Counted from the stretch's first letter, positions 44,641 through 57,460 are shown. The stretch is 64,000 nt of DNA from Siphonodentalium dalli (GCA_032622095.1 CP136069.1:205515750-205579749), one strand, 5' to 3'. Program-made: numbers and translations. The notes: generated from the sequence alone by a model not told the origin.

Positions 44641-45628
44641 CAACAATTTCTTCAAGTTTTAATATTCCGCCGAAGGAAGGATAGCCAAACTATATGTTGC
44701 AATATTATCATTTCTCCTAATCGGAGCAGATTTATCTGCGCCATTCAGTATTATTGAATTCACTATCGTGTTTCTCAATCTCGCTGAATAAATTAGATCT
44801 TAAACCATCGTATGCGTTACATTCAGTGATAAAATTCATTTCAGATTCGACACATTGTTTGTCATATGATTTAGATAATCCAAAATAATACATGGGAATA
44901 GCAAAAAACACACTTAACTTTATGAACGGCGTCGTTAATGACCAATGTAACCATACATGCTCACCCCCGTGATCTTTTGAATTTTGCAAAACGTGTCAAA
45001 ATTGCATATTTTTATTGTCGTAAAATGACCATATATGCTCCGGTAGAACTATTTTATTATTTAGAAAACGCACAAATAGTAGTTTTATGAGTCAAATATA
45101 TAGGAAGGGGAATCATAAAGAGATTTGATAAAACGGAGGTAGGATACCATACTAAAGTATATATAATTCAAAAAAATATTCACACGGTATGAATAACATA
45201 TAGTGTAAGGTTCACCTATAAAGACTCAGCGTCCACACATATGCGGCTCAAATGCATCGCGGAATTTTACAAAACCATCCCAAACACGCGCAAAATTATA
45301 TATATAGACAAAAAGAAGCCTTTAAATATGTATTATCAATCAAATGAATGTATGGGAATTAACGCCAGGTGTCGTCCATTTTACCTCCAGCAGCCCCGCT
45401 ATTCACATGACCACTATACGTCTTATCAAAAGCATATTTTAAACAGAAACATGCGAAAAAGAAGAATTAACGCTCTACGCATCCTGTGTTATATTTCCGT
45501 GAGAAAAACGAGTTCGCAACTTCGCAGCATTTTTCTTATGGTCCATTTGAATTAAATTTGACACTTTTTAATTGTGCGTTACCTTTTAGCTTAGCGGTCA
45601 ATAAAGGAACATTTGTTAAATTTGTTTG
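44641..45628. other. Noncoding stretch; longest frames unrecognised
   Basis: A plus-strand frame of 104 codons at 45241-45555 and a minus-strand frame of 85 codons at 44732-44989 are the best candidates for unique coding sequence here. I recognise no domain in either, see no splice-supported continuation, and do not call them genes. Confidence 0.35.
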
Positions 45629-46695
45629 CAAGCCCACAGATAGTATGTCTGTCATTTGCAGAATGAGGTCCCCAGATGGTGAATTTAGTGATGCTAGCCC
45701 ACAGTGCGGGGTATATATACCCCGCACTGTGGGCTAGCACCACCAAATTCACCCCCTCTGGGGACCTCATTCTGCTTAGGCCTCATCTTCTGGGAAGTAT
45801 TTATAGTCTCAAATTAACATTGTTTTTAGTTAATTTCCCCCTTCTGCTCAGTTTCTATATCCCCTAATTTTCAGGGGATAAAATGTATAATCGAGGTGAA
45901 TAGTGTGTCTGTCATTTGCAGAATAAGGTCCCCAGAGGGTGAATTTAGTGACGCTATCCCACATAGCGGGCTAGCATCACTAAATTCACCCTCTGGGGAC
46001 CTCATTCTGCGTGGCCTCATCTGCTGTGGGAGACATAGACTCCGATTGAAGTTCCCAAATGGTGAATATTGTGATGAACACCCATTGGGAACCTCGTTTA
46101 TGATATGTGTCGTCTGCCAATTTCGACTGCACGGGTAACTTCTATCTGTCAGATCCTAGGTCTCCCATAGCAGTAATGAGAAAGAGTTTCCCAGTGGGGG
46201 AATTTGGTGTTGCTAGCCCGCTATGCGGGATGGCGTCCCCAAATTCATCCTCTGGGGACCCCATTCTGCAAATGTCCGGCACCATATTTTCAGTGGGAAA
46301 TCACGAAATGACGCTGCATATAGTTGGCTAGCATCACTGAATTCACCCTCTGGGGACCTCATTCTGCTTAGGCCTCATTTTCTCTGGAATGTTTCTTTAT
46401 TATCAAATTTCTACAGAAACTTAGATTATATTTGTTTTTAGTTTAGTTTCTCTATATCCCCAAATTGGCAGACGACACATATCATAAACGAGGTTCCCAA
46501 TGGGTGTTCATCACAATATTCACCATTTGGGAACTTCAATCTGAGTCTATGTCACCCACAGCAGATGTGGCCACGCAGAATGAGGTCACCAGATGGTGAA
46601 TTTAATGATGCTAGCCCACTATGCGGGATAGCGTCACTAAATTCACCCTCTGGGGACCTCATTCTGCAAATGGCAGACACACTATTTGCAGGCTT
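45629..46695. mobile_element. HP2 element cluster (compound or nested copies)
   Basis: Outer ends AAGCCCACAGATAGTATGTC (45629) and GACACACTATTTGCAGGCTT (ends 46695). Between them are hairpins at 45661-45772, 45921-46007, about 46176-46266 and 46578-46664, a half hairpin near 46330-46366, and an internal end AATAGTGTGTCTGTCATTTG at 45899. The spacer pieces occur in both orientations (ATCGAGGT, TTTCTATATCCCC). At least two or three elements are joined or nested. Confidence 0.82.
45692..45739. repeat. 48-bp perfect palindrome at an HP2 hairpin tip
   Basis: TGCTAGCCCACAGTGCGGGG then TATATATA then the exact inverse; centre between 45715 and 45716. Other HP2 hairpins have shorter, imperfect tips such as GCCCGCTATGCGGGC. 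Confidence 0.95.
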
Positions 46696-47274
46696 GTTTG
46701 TGTGTGGTATTTATGGAGGCTGTTTGTAGTCATTAAAGAATAAATGTGAGGGGATAAATGGAGTCGGATAATGATCGGCGTAAATAGACAGGGATGTGAC
46801 ATACATAGCGATTAAAGTGTCACCCACTAATATTCCTTTAGTTACCTGCGTTACGCAGTCCATGTGCAAATTGAAAGGCGTCACTTCTCATTATATTGGT
46901 CAGTTCTAAAAAGTCGTATAAGTGTATATTATTAGTCGTATAAGTGAATATTATTAACTCATTACAGCGATTAGAAGTCAATGTGTATGGTGTAAAATCG
47001 GGCCCAGAGGATATCTTTGCTACACCTTGGGCAAATATAATGTTTTGTCATTAATTAAATGGGTACTTCGGTTTCTCAGTGGTTTATGGCTCTCTGGTTT
47101 AAAGTCTCCAATAATTTCTCTGCTGTAAAGGTGTCGTCGTGAGATGAAGAATATGAGTCGATTTAATGTCTATTTACTACAAAACTCACTTCTTAAAAAG
47201 ATGAACAGTACACTGTTTCATTTTACCATATATCGTTAATAATAATTGAAGACTTTCTGCTATTAATAATACTG
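46696..47274. other. Noncoding stretch, nothing recognised
   Basis: No gene. AAGTCGTATAAGTGTATATT (46911) is followed by a second copy, AGTCGTATAAGTGAATATT (46934). Confidence 0.35.
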
Positions 47275-47350
47275 ATAATAATGTATTGCGTTTGTAAAGC
47301 GCCTTATCCCATGAGACCCAAAACGCTCAAAATATTACAATTATTACCCT
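47275..47350. mobile_element. Possible SINE/LINE tail fragment
   Basis: TAATGTATTGCGTTTGTAAA plus GCGCCTTATCC, then CAAAACGCTCAAAATATTAC resembles, from memory, a widespread animal repeat with AAAGCGCCTT and CAAAGCGCTTTACAA. A repeat database comparison is needed. Confidence 0.3.
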
Positions 47351-47812
47351 GATGAGCATAAAACACCCAGTAACCATCTACCGCTCCCGGGGAACAGACG
47401 ATACCATGCATGTGGCTGGCATACTGACAAGATCTTTCATTGCTCATAACCAGTTATCCTTATAAGGCATGGGTGGTGCAAAGCAGACACAGTACGGACG
47501 ACCTGCTCAAGGGTCACAACTTGGCGCGATATTCAAACCAATCAATGAGGAGGTCAAGGGACCAATTTTGAATGGGAATTTACATGCAAATCTCCACAGC
47601 AAAGGTTACAGAGTTGCAAATATTTCTGGGCGTCACTTTGTGCGGTATTGAAAACAATACACATTTATCTGACGGGTCGGCTGAGAATATATTCCATTAG
47701 AATGTTGCTGAATTTATTTTTATGTTTACTAAAAATAAATCAAGTGTTATAATTCCAGAAAAAAATTCCCAAAAATTAATTTATAACCAAATTTGGTAAT
47801 ATATACCAAGCG
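47351..47812. other. Noncoding stretch, nothing recognised
   Basis: The frame at 47469-47651 (60 codons) has no recognised domain. Confidence 0.35.
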
Positions 47813-50800
47813 CAGCCGCCAGTTAAATGTTACCATAGTTATGTCTGTTTTATGCTATGGCTGCTTTAGTTGCCAACAGACAACCGCCAGTTAAATATTA
47901 GGTCTGTTTAATGCTATGGTTGCTTTAGTTCCCATCAGACAACCGCCAGTTAAATGTTAGGTCTGTTTTATGCTATGTCTACTTTAGTTCACATCAGACA
48001 GCCGCCAGTTAAATGTTAGGTCTGTTTTATGCTATGGCTGCTTTAGTTCACACCAGACAGCCGCCAGTTAAATGTTATGTCTGTTTTATGCTATGGCTGC
48101 TTTAGTTCACATCATACAGCCGCCAGTTAAATGTTACGTCTGTTTTATGATATGGCTGCTTTAGTTCACATCAGACAGCCGCCAGTTAAATGCTAGGTCT
48201 GTTTTATGCTATGGCTACTTTAGTTCACATCAGACAGCCGCCAGTTAAATGTTAGGTCTGTTTTATGCTATGGCTGCTTTAGTTCACACCAGACAGCCGC
48301 CAGTTAAATGTTAGGTCTGTTTGTGCTATGGCTGCTTTAGTTCCCATCAAACAGCCGCCAGTTAAATGTTATGTTTGTTTTATGCTATGGCTGCTTTAGT
48401 TCACATCAGACAGCCGCCAGTTAAATGTTAGGTCTGTTTGTGCTATGGCTGCTTTAGTTCCCATCAAACAGCCGCCAGTTAAATGTTATGTTTGTTTTAT
48501 GCTATGGCTGCTTTAGTTCACATCAGACAGCCGCCAGTTAAATGTTAGGTCTGTTTGTGCTATGGCTGCTTTAGTTCCCATCAGACAGCCGCCAGTTAAA
48601 TGTTATGTTTGTTTTATGCTATGGCTGCTTTAGTTCACATCAGACAGCCGCCAGTTAAATGTTAGGTCTGTTTAATGCTATGGCTGCTTTAGTTCCCACC
48701 AGACAGCCGCCAGTTAAATGTTAGGTCTGTTTTATGCTATGGCTGCTTTAGTTCCCATCAGACAGCCGCCAGTTAAATATTAGGTCTGTTTTATGCTATG
48801 GCTGCTTTAGTTCACATCAGACAGCCGCCAGTTAAATGTTAGGTCTGTTTTATGTTATGGCTGCTTTAGTTCACATCAGACAGCCGCCAGTTAAATGTTA
48901 GGTCTGTTTTATGCTATGGCTACTTTAGTTCACATCAGACAGCCGCCAGTTAAATGTTAGGTCTGTTTTATGCTATGACTGCTTTAGTTCACATCAGACA
49001 GCCGCCAGTTAAATGTTATGTCTGTTTTATGCTATGGCTGCTTTAGTTCACATCAGACAGCCGCCAGTTAAATGTTAGGTCTGTTTTATGCTATGGCTGC
49101 TTTAGTTCACACCAGACAGCCGCCAGTTAAATGCTAGGTCTGTTTTATGCTATGGCTGCTTTAGTTCCCATCAGACATCAGCCAGTTAAATGTTAGGTCT
49201 GTTTTATGATATGGCTGCTTTAGTTCCCATCAGACATCAGCCAGTTAAATGTTAGGTCTGTTTTATGCTATGGCTACTTTAGTTCCCATCAGACATCAGC
49301 CAGTTAAATGTTAGGTCTGTTTTATGTTATGGCTGCTTTAGTTCCCATCAGACAGCCGCCAGTTAAACGTTAGGTCTGTTTAATGCTATGGCTGATTTAG
49401 TTCCGATCAGACAGCCGCCAGTTAAACGTTAGGTCTGTTTAATGCGATGACTGCTTTAGTTCACATCAGACAGCCGCCAGTTAAATGTTAGGTCTGTTTT
49501 ATGCTACGGCTGCTTTAATTCACATCAGACAGCCGCCAGTTAAATGTTAGGTCTGTTTTATACTATGGGTGCTGTAGTTCCCATCAGACAGCCGCCAGTT
49601 AAATGTTAGGTCTGTTTAATGCGATGACTGCTTTAGTTCACATCAGACAGCCGCCAGTTAAATGTTAGGTCTGTTTTATGCTACGGCTGCTTTAATTCAC
49701 ATCAGACAGCCGCCAGTTAAATGTTAGGTCTGTTTTATGCTATGGCTGCTTTAGTTCACACCAGACAGCCGCCAGTTAAATGTTAGGTCTGTTTTATGTT
49801 ATGGCTGCTTTAGTTCACACCAGACAGCCGCCAGTTAAATGTTAGGTCTGTTTGTGCTATGGCTGCTTTAGTTCACATCAGACAGCCGCCAGTTAAATGT
49901 TAGGTCTGTTAATGCTATGGCTGCTTTAGTTCCCATCAGACAGCCGCCAGTTAAATCTTAGGTCTGTTTTATGCTATGGCTGCTTTAGTTCCCATCAGAC
50001 AGCCGCCAGTTAAATGTTATGTCTGTTTTATGCTACGGCTGCTTTAGTTCACATCAGACAGCCGCCAGTTAAATGTTATGTCTGTTTTATGCTATGGCTG
50101 CTTTAGTTCACATCAGACAGCCGCCAGTTAAATGTTAGGTCTGTTTTATGCTACGGCTGCTTTAGTTCACATCAGACAGCCGCCAGTTAAATGTTATGTC
50201 TGTTTTATGCTATGACTGCTTTAGTTCCCACCAGGCAGCCGCCAGTTAAATGTTAGGTCTGTTTTATGTTATGGCTGCTTTAGTTCCGATCAGACAGCCG
50301 CCAGTTAAATGTTAGGTCTGTTTTATGATATGGCTGCTTTAGTTCCCATCAGACAGCCGCCAGTTAAATCTTAGGTATGTTTTATGCTATGACTGCTTTA
50401 GTTCCCATCAGACAGCCGCCAGTTAAATCTTAGGTATGTTTTATGCTATGACTGCTTTAGTTCCCACCAGACAGCCGCCAGTTAAATGTTAGGTCTGTTT
50501 GTGCTATGGCTGCTTTAGTTCACATCAGACAGCCGCCAGTTAAATGTTAGGTCTGTTTAATGCTATGGCTGCTTTAGTTCCCATCAGACAGCCGCCAGTT
50601 AAATCTTAGGTCTGTTTTATGCTATGGCTGCTTTAGTTCCCATCAGACAGCCGCCAGTTAAATGTTACGACTGTTTTATGCTACGGCTGCTTTAGTTCAC
50701 ATCAGACAGCCGCCAGTTAAATGTTATGTCTGTTTTATGCTATGACTGCTTTAGTTCCCACCAGGCAGCCGCCAGTTAAATGTTAGGTCTGTTTTATGTT

Positions 50801-52066
50801 ATGGCTGCTTTAGTTCCGATCAGACAGCCGCCAGTTAAATGTTACGACTGTTTTATGCTGTGACTGCTTTAGTTCACATCAGACAGCCGCCAGTTAAATG
50901 TTAGGTCTGTTTTATGCTATGGCTGCTTTAGTTCACATCAGACAGCCGCCAGTTAAATGTTAGGTCTGTTTTATGCTATGGCTGCTTTAGTTCCCACCAG
51001 GCAGCCGCCAGTTAAATGTTAGGTCTGTTTAATGTTATGACTGCTTTAGTTCCCACCAGGCAGCCGCCAGTTAAATGTTAGGTCTGTTTTATGCTATGGC
51101 TGCTTTAGTTCCCACCAGGCAGCCGCCAGTTATATGTTAGGTCTGTTTTATGCTATGACTGCTTTAGTTCCCACCAGGCAGCCGCCAGTTAAATGTTAGG
51201 TCTGTTTTATGTTATGGCTGCTTTAGTTCCGATCAGACAGCCGCCAGTTAAATGTTACGACTGTTTTATGCTGTGACTGCTTTAGTTCACATCAGACAGC
51301 CGCCAGTTAAATGTTAGGTCTGTTTTATGCTATGGCTGCTTTAGTTCACATCAGACAGCCGCCAGTTAAATGTTAGGTCTGTTTTATGATATGGCTGCTT
51401 TAGTTCACATCAGACAGCCGCCAGTTAAATCTTAGGTATGTTTTATGCTATGACTGCTTTAGTTCACATCAGACAGCCGCCAGTTAAATGTTAGGTCTGT
51501 TTTATGCTATGGCTGCTTTAGTTCACATCAGACAGCCGCCAGTTAAATCTTAGGTCTGTTTTATGCTGTGTCTGCTTTAGTTCACATCAGACAGCCGCCA
51601 GTTAAATGTTAGGTCTGTTTTATGATACGGCTGCTTTAGTTCCCATCAGACAGCCGCCAGTTAAATGTTAGGTCTGTTTTATGATACGGCTGCTTTAGTT
51701 CACATCAGACAGCCGCCAGTTAAATGTTAGGTCTGTTTTATGATATGGCTGCTTTAGTTCACATCAGACAGCCGCCAGTTAAATCTTAGGTCTGTTTTAT
51801 GCTGTGTCTGCTTTAGTTCACATCAGACAGCCGCCAGTTAAATGTTAGGTCTGTTTAATGCTATGGCTGCTTTAGTTCCCATCAGACAGCCGCCAGTTAA
51901 ATGTTAGGTCTGTTTTATGATATGGCTGCTTTAGTTCCCATCAGACAGCCGCCAGTTAAATCTTAGGTATGTTTTATGCTATGACTGCTTTAGTTCACAT
52001 CAGACAGCCGCCAGTTAAATGTTAGGTCTGTTTAATGCGATGGCTGCTGTAGTTCCCATGAGACAA
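47813..52066 (+). repeat. 59-bp satellite (about 72 units)
   Basis: Unit CAGACAGCCGCCAGTTAAAT, GTTAGGTCTGTTTTATGCTA, TGGCTGCTTTAGTTCACAT. Variants include 57-bp units with TGTTTGTGCTATGG, CCCATCAGA for CACATCAGA, GTTATGTC, CTTAGGTATG and ACATCAGCC (49175-49310). Blocks of the same variants recur, showing local higher-order copying. Confidence 0.96.
48311..48660 (+). repeat. Higher-order dimer within the 59-bp satellite
   Basis: A 57-bp unit (GTCTGTTTGTGCTATGG, CCCATCA) alternates with a 59-bp unit (GTTATGTTTGTTTTATG, CACATCAGA) three times, a 116-bp dimer. Confidence 0.8.
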
Positions 52067-53520
52067 CTGCTTCATATAACTGCTATCCTTCTTAATTCTG
52101 AAGATACTCGTTGAGATGATATATCCAATAATACATAAACCACGGGCCGGCTGCGAACTCATTCCGCTGTGTTGACAACGAAGACAAGGTTAACCATTGG
52201 ACCACGGAACAATTCCTTACAAGAAAACCATAGTCAGGATTGGTAACGCCATCAAGATAATTTATTAGACATGTACAAAATATACTGGTTTCATGAATAC
52301 ACCACCTCAGAATTTCGACAAAACAACTAATCCTTCAAATTATTACAAAAACTACACCTTATCACTGAAGGTTTCTCATTCACCACACCAGAAAGCCTCT
52401 AAATACGGACAGAAAATCTACTAATCGGATTAAATATACCCCCTATACTTCGCAATATGACCTTTAGTCTAAATTCCAACTGAGACATACTTCATCAGCA
52501 ATGTTAGCTGTTATATTATGCATTGGGTTCTCGCAATAACACATTCAAGAGTGGCCCAGCCATTGTTCACACGAAAGCGATTAACGCGGTCAAAAAGGTT
52601 ACATACTGCAACAATGAGACATCCGCGAATACATACAACCTGCAAAAAGTATAACCGGTACGCAATGTAGCGAGTACGTTATTAATCAAAGTTACCCCAT
52701 ATCTCCTATGACATCGCCAGATCAGCCTCGCAGTATACACCCTATATAGAGGGCGTACTAAACGTATGGTAGATTTATATTGTAAAGTCGGATGGGGTAT
52801 CTTTAACGCGGCTAGTCATATGCACGTATTAAAGGTATCCTTCCGATTTGACGCCAACTTAGTCAAATGGTGTTAGTTAATTATCAGTCGGAGTTCGAAA
52901 TCCCCTCCAATTTGGTCGTAATACAATCAGACTAAATTTATGAATTTCTATTTTCTTTGGTTAGTGACGAAAAATAGTGTGATATTTAACATGGTATAAA
53001 CCTGTCTTCTTTCTCTGTGACATAATAAACTTTATCCTGCTCCCAATGGTAAGTTCAATTGTCCCATCCCAATTACTACCTGCACTCCCTTTCCATTTTC
53101 TTTCCCTTCATCTAAACTTTATTATTCGGACCATGCATATATACAGAACCAAAACCTGTCCGCTATATACCCCACTGGTATCTATTCCAAGATACGTAAG
53201 GTAACATTTATTTTCTGAGGATAGGAATTAACAAAAACCTCAAATCTTGTTGCCAAATCCTCTTTTGAGCATTTATATTATATATTTCATAATCCTCGCC
53301 ACTCAAGATTTCGGTGTTGAATGGGTCACCATGAATAACTCTCCCCAAACAATCGCCACGGTATTGAGTGTTTTGCTTATCGCACACTGCTAACATGATG
53401 TATATAAACAAACGGTCGGTTCACAAAAGTATGTTTTGTGGTTAATATCGCATTCATACTACCATTATACTATACTATTAGCATATTCTTGAGGAAATTC
53501 ATAATTTGGTAACTTATATG
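52067..53520. other. Noncoding stretch, nothing recognised
   Basis: 1.45 kb with no repeat family shared elsewhere in the window and no credible gene. The minus-strand frame at 53208-53411 has no domain. This is one of the longer apparently single-copy pieces. Confidence 0.4.
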
Positions 53521-53573
53521 TGTGTGACCCGCCATATCAAATCCAGTCGTAAGTCGGGATTTTTTTACCCAGT

Positions 53574-53646
53574 GCCAATGCATTCTCTTATATATATATG
53601 CGAGTCGACCATAGGTCGCCTCGCATATATAAGAGAAAGCATTGGC
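53574..53646. repeat. HP1 hairpin (left), type A copy 2
   Basis: As other HP1 hairpins but with TTATATATATATGCGAG in one arm and GAGAAAGC in the other. Confidence 0.88.
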
Positions 53647-53865
53647 CTAACAATTTTTTACAATTTTAATAATTTTTTCTTGTATTCTTTAACAATTTTA
53701 TAATTTCACCCATACAGAGCCCCAGACAAACATGAGCAGACGACACTCTTCTATATGCTTCTATATATGTGTGGGGCTCCCTGCAGGGTAATGGATGTTT
53801 TTTATTTTATGTCCTAAAAATTGTCAGAAACATTTATTTAAAAAAAAATGATAAAAAATTGTTAG

Positions 53866-53934
53866 GCCAATGCATTCTCTTATATATGCGAGGCGACCTA
53901 TGGTCGACTCGCATATATAAGAGAATGCATTGGC
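53866..53934. repeat. HP1 hairpin (right), type A copy 2
   Basis: Perfect 27-bp arms around the GCGACCTATGGTCGA core. Confidence 0.9.
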
Positions 53935-53988
53935 ACAGGGTAAAACAAATCTCGACTTACGACTGGATTTGATATGGCGGGTCACATA

Positions 53989-55386
53989 TTTGTAAATTAT
54001 AGCCTACAACAAATTACATCCGTAAATTCGATTTGTGGCGATGAAAAACCTCCTATTAATGGAATTATGGGTCCGGTCTATTTATTTTCTTGTATAGAAC
54101 ACGTAAATATGGTGGTTTTTATGACGTAAAATCGGGTAGGAAATCTTTTTTAAGCTGACACAACACCTCTTCCCCACCCACCCATTTATTCCTTCTCAAT
54201 TCAAGTCGAAATTACAACGAGTATGTGTTAGTTTGATTAAATCTTTAAATATCACGGACGAGGCTGTTGAGAAGGGGCAAATGCATGCTACAGGTGTCGC
54301 CAAGTCTGAGAATAGATGTGGTGTAGGAGTGTTCACAAATACACAAGTAATAAAGATCCCTAGATTCACACAGTGGGCTATCATAACCAAATGCACCCTC
54401 TGTGAACCTCATTCAAATCGGACATAGCATCTTAAGACGCTGAGAGGCGAAATGTCAAGCTGCAAAACAGAGTTCAGTGAACTTCAGTCCCCTCGCTACG
54501 CAATGTCTGAACGTTCAGTTTTCCATATACATGATATATATGACTATATATGACTGTTGTCCAACGTACGTCGACGTAAACCAGCACCCGATACCTGGAT
54601 ACACCGAGAATATCAATATATACCTGAGGAATCTCGGTTTCAAATACGCAATTGAACGTAAAACGTGCTGTCAGAAGTACACATTCAGGCCTGTTATATA
54701 ATATTAGACACATTCAGGCATGTGTTTATATGATATTAGACACATCCAGGCATGTGTTTATATGACATAAAGAGTCAACCGAGATCTAGTGCTATATTTC
54801 AACCAAAGGGAAATATACCCCCTCCCATTTATTCCTTCTCAATTCAATTCGGTATTTATCACAAGTATGTGTTCGTTTAGTTTAATCTTCAACTGTTACC
54901 GACGGAGCTGTGTAGAAGGAGCATTCCTTTCTGTACTCCAGTCAAATATTTGCATGTTTGCCGATTTATCATTCTCGGCCACATTGGTAAACATTTTGTT
55001 GGAAATATTTGATCCCCGCGCTCGAGGTCCGCGGGTGTATACCAGCACAGGTCATAAAGAGAACAGCAATCCTTTCATATTTAAAATCTCTCACATAGGC
55101 CTGATTTTATCTATGGTATTTGCTCATTTCCGCAAACAATGATTTGAAGTCAGTCAGTGAAAGATTTCTATGATTTGTTATGTGATGTCGGACTGTTACT
55201 GTTCAGTCGCTAATTCGATATATACAACCCTTGAGCGTTTATTGACCAATACGAGCAGTCACCATACTTTAGAGTTGCAGAAGCGAGAATTTATATTTCC
55301 TTACTTGGTATGTGATATTTAGATACAACCATTCACGGGGCCAACTCCTACTATTCTCAACAGAAAATACCCAAACAATAAAGGAA
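53989..55386. other. Noncoding stretch with decayed repeats
   Basis: GTGGTGTAGGAGTGTTCACA...AATAAAGATCCCTAGATTCAC (54309-54371) matches 56145-56195. ACCCTCTGTGAACCTCATTC (54396) resembles an HP2 arm. A repeat of about 34 bp with ATTAGACACATTCAGGCATG (54704, 54737) is present. The frame 54789-55142 (117 codons) shows no recognised domain. Confidence 0.45.
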
Positions 55387-55863
55387 TTAAAGATACTCAA
55401 CCCGATAAAACTCCTCTCAATTACTATTTCAATGGCTTCGGGGGTCAAAAATATTTGATTCGAGTCGAGGAAGTCACCCATCAAAGCTCAGATTTGTTAG
55501 ATATCGATTTTAGAAATCTATTATTTTTCATTATCGGGAATACTATCTGGCCCAGAACTCAGTCAAAATTGCGTTAAAATTACCACTTGATTTTAGAGTT
55601 ATTCATCCTTGTCTGTTTGAATAGATTTGGAGTACACATCCAGAGCAGATTACGGCAGTTATTAGTACTCATCTCGAGAACATAACGAATTTCAAAAATC
55701 AATATCTAATAACTCTGAGCTTTGTTTGATGGGTTCCTCGACTCGAATCAAATATTTTTTACCCCCAAAGCCAAAGAAATAGTAATATAGGACCCTCTGA
55801 TCGGATTGTTGTTGTTGGAATCTGTTGAGATGGGGACCCTCTTTACGGGTTGAGTACCTTTAA
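55387..55863. mobile_element. TTAA-flanked foldback element (GAGTACC family), long-arm copy
   Basis: TTAAAGATACTCAACCCG at the left and CGGGTTGAGTACCTTTAA at the right, 477 bp. The arms are long: GGGTCAAAAATATTTGATTC (55441) pairs with GAATCAAATATTTTTTACCC (55746), and ATTTCAATGGCTTCGGGGG pairs with CCCCCAAAGCCAAAGAAAT. Confidence 0.88.
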
Positions 55864-56945
55864 TATGATTCAAGAATGAAATAATTGCAGATAACATTTC
55901 TCAGCTTTGAATGCAGATATGCTCGAGATGTATTTCGAATTACAACTGAAATCATGCTGTTTTTTTTCGGAGTATTTGATGCTAATTGACCATATTGTCT
56001 GGTTTTGTTTTTTGAAGTTTCAAAATAAGTATTAAAGGATCACTTAATTTTTGAGTCCCCGATTATTTATATACAGGGTGAGTTTACTAATACTGGTGGC
56101 ATGAAATAAACCCCCAAAAATATACTCGGATTCAGAACAGCTGTGGTGTAGGAGTGTCCATCAACACACAAGTGATAAAGATCCTTAGATTCACCCCAAA
56201 GACTCCCCCCTCTATTTACCCAAAATGCCTTAAAAAATTTAACTAGAAAATAGAGTTATTCCCCTTCCATTGAGAATAATAGACTGGCAGTACAGTCCAG
56301 ATCAAAATTAAGCACAGAACACACGTCAGTATCTCGACAAAAATAAAGTGTTCATAGTTTATTCGACCGGATAAGTTGATAATACAATGTTTGGAGCTTA
56401 AACCCTCTTTGAAATGCTATATATAATATAGAATATGTTGTATATAATGTAATCTGGTATATAATATAGAATATGTTGTATCTAATATAGAATATGTTGA
56501 AAATAATGTAATCTGGGGATTCGATCATTAAGTGGTCCTTTAAATGAGTGCCTATCGTGCACGAATGGGGATACATGTACACGATGGAGATCATCACATT
56601 TCAAAATTTGCTGCAGTATGCTGACATAATTATGGTGTCGTTACACTATTTAGTCGTGCCTAGGGGTCAATGGCCATGCACGGAAAATGTAATAGTTTGA
56701 CAGTTTGTTTTCACAGAAATGAGTATTTTATCATGTTTATTATACCAGGGTCTGTAACTGGGCTTACTTGGTTGGTGGTTTAATTGTCTATGAGCTTACA
56801 TACTGATTTTTTTCTATTTTGATTACTTTACCTCTGTCAATTAAGTCAGATCTATGGTAATTCAACGTGTCCAACTCTGCCCTAATTACCTCCGTGTTTT
56901 TCTATGAATACAGAAGGTCGTGCAATTGAGGATTTTGTGAGAAAA
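55864..56945. other. Noncoding stretch with a 46-bp local duplication
   Basis: 56145-56195 repeats a piece of 54309-54371. At 56417-56517 ATAGAATATGTTGTATATAA and TGTAATCTGG are repeated two to three times. No gene recognised. Confidence 0.4.
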
Positions 56946-57460
56946 GTAAACGGTCCAAACGGACGACCTATAGTTAGTAAACGGTCCAAACGGACGACCT
57001 ATAGTTAAACGGTCCAAACGGACGACCTATAGTTAAACGGTCCAAACGGACGACCTATACTTAAACGGTCCAAACGGACGACCTATAGTTAAACGGTCCA
57101 AACGGACTACCTATAGTTAAACGGTCCAAACGGACGACCTATAGTTAAACGGTCCAAACGGACGACCTATAGTTAAACGGTCCAAACGGACGACCTATAG
57201 TTAAACGGTCCAAACGGACGACCTATAGTTAAACGGTCCAAACGGACGACCTATAGTTAAACGGTCCAAACGGACGACCTATAGTTAAACGGTCCAAACG
57301 GACGACCTATAGTTAAACGGTCCAAACGGACGACCTATAGTTAAACGGTCCAAACGGACGACCTATAGTTAGTAAACGGTCCAAACGGACGACCTATAGT
57401 TAAACGGTCCAAACGGACGACCTATAGTTAGTAAACGGTCCAAACGGACGACCTATAGTT
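56946..57460 (+). repeat. 28-bp satellite, 18 nearly identical units
   Basis: Unit TAAACGGTCCAAACGGACGA plus CCTATAGT. Only two substitutions are seen (CTATAC at about 57058, GGACTACC near 57107) plus three places with an extra TAG or AG before TAAACGG (56973, 57369, 57427). Each unit can form GGTCC-AAAC-GGAC(GACC) stems. The contrast with the diverged arrays elsewhere suggests recent expansion. Confidence 0.96.

Larger units (their letters stand above)
53521..53988. mobile_element. HP1 element with type A ends, copy 2
   Basis: TGTGACCCGCCATATCAAAT at the left and TTTGATATGGCGGGTCACAT at the right. Hairpins lie at 53574-53646 and 53866-53934. The spacer carries CAGAGCCCCAGACAAACATG and ATGTGTGGGGCTCCCTGCAG, opposite in orientation to copy 1. 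The left hairpin has an extra TATA (73 bp in total) and one mismatch. Confidence 0.9.

Noticed and set aside
45241-45555. 104-codon plus-strand frame as a gene
   Set aside because: No recognised domain, no neighbouring exon-like frames, and its end passes close to an HP2 element; it is left as unassigned sequence.
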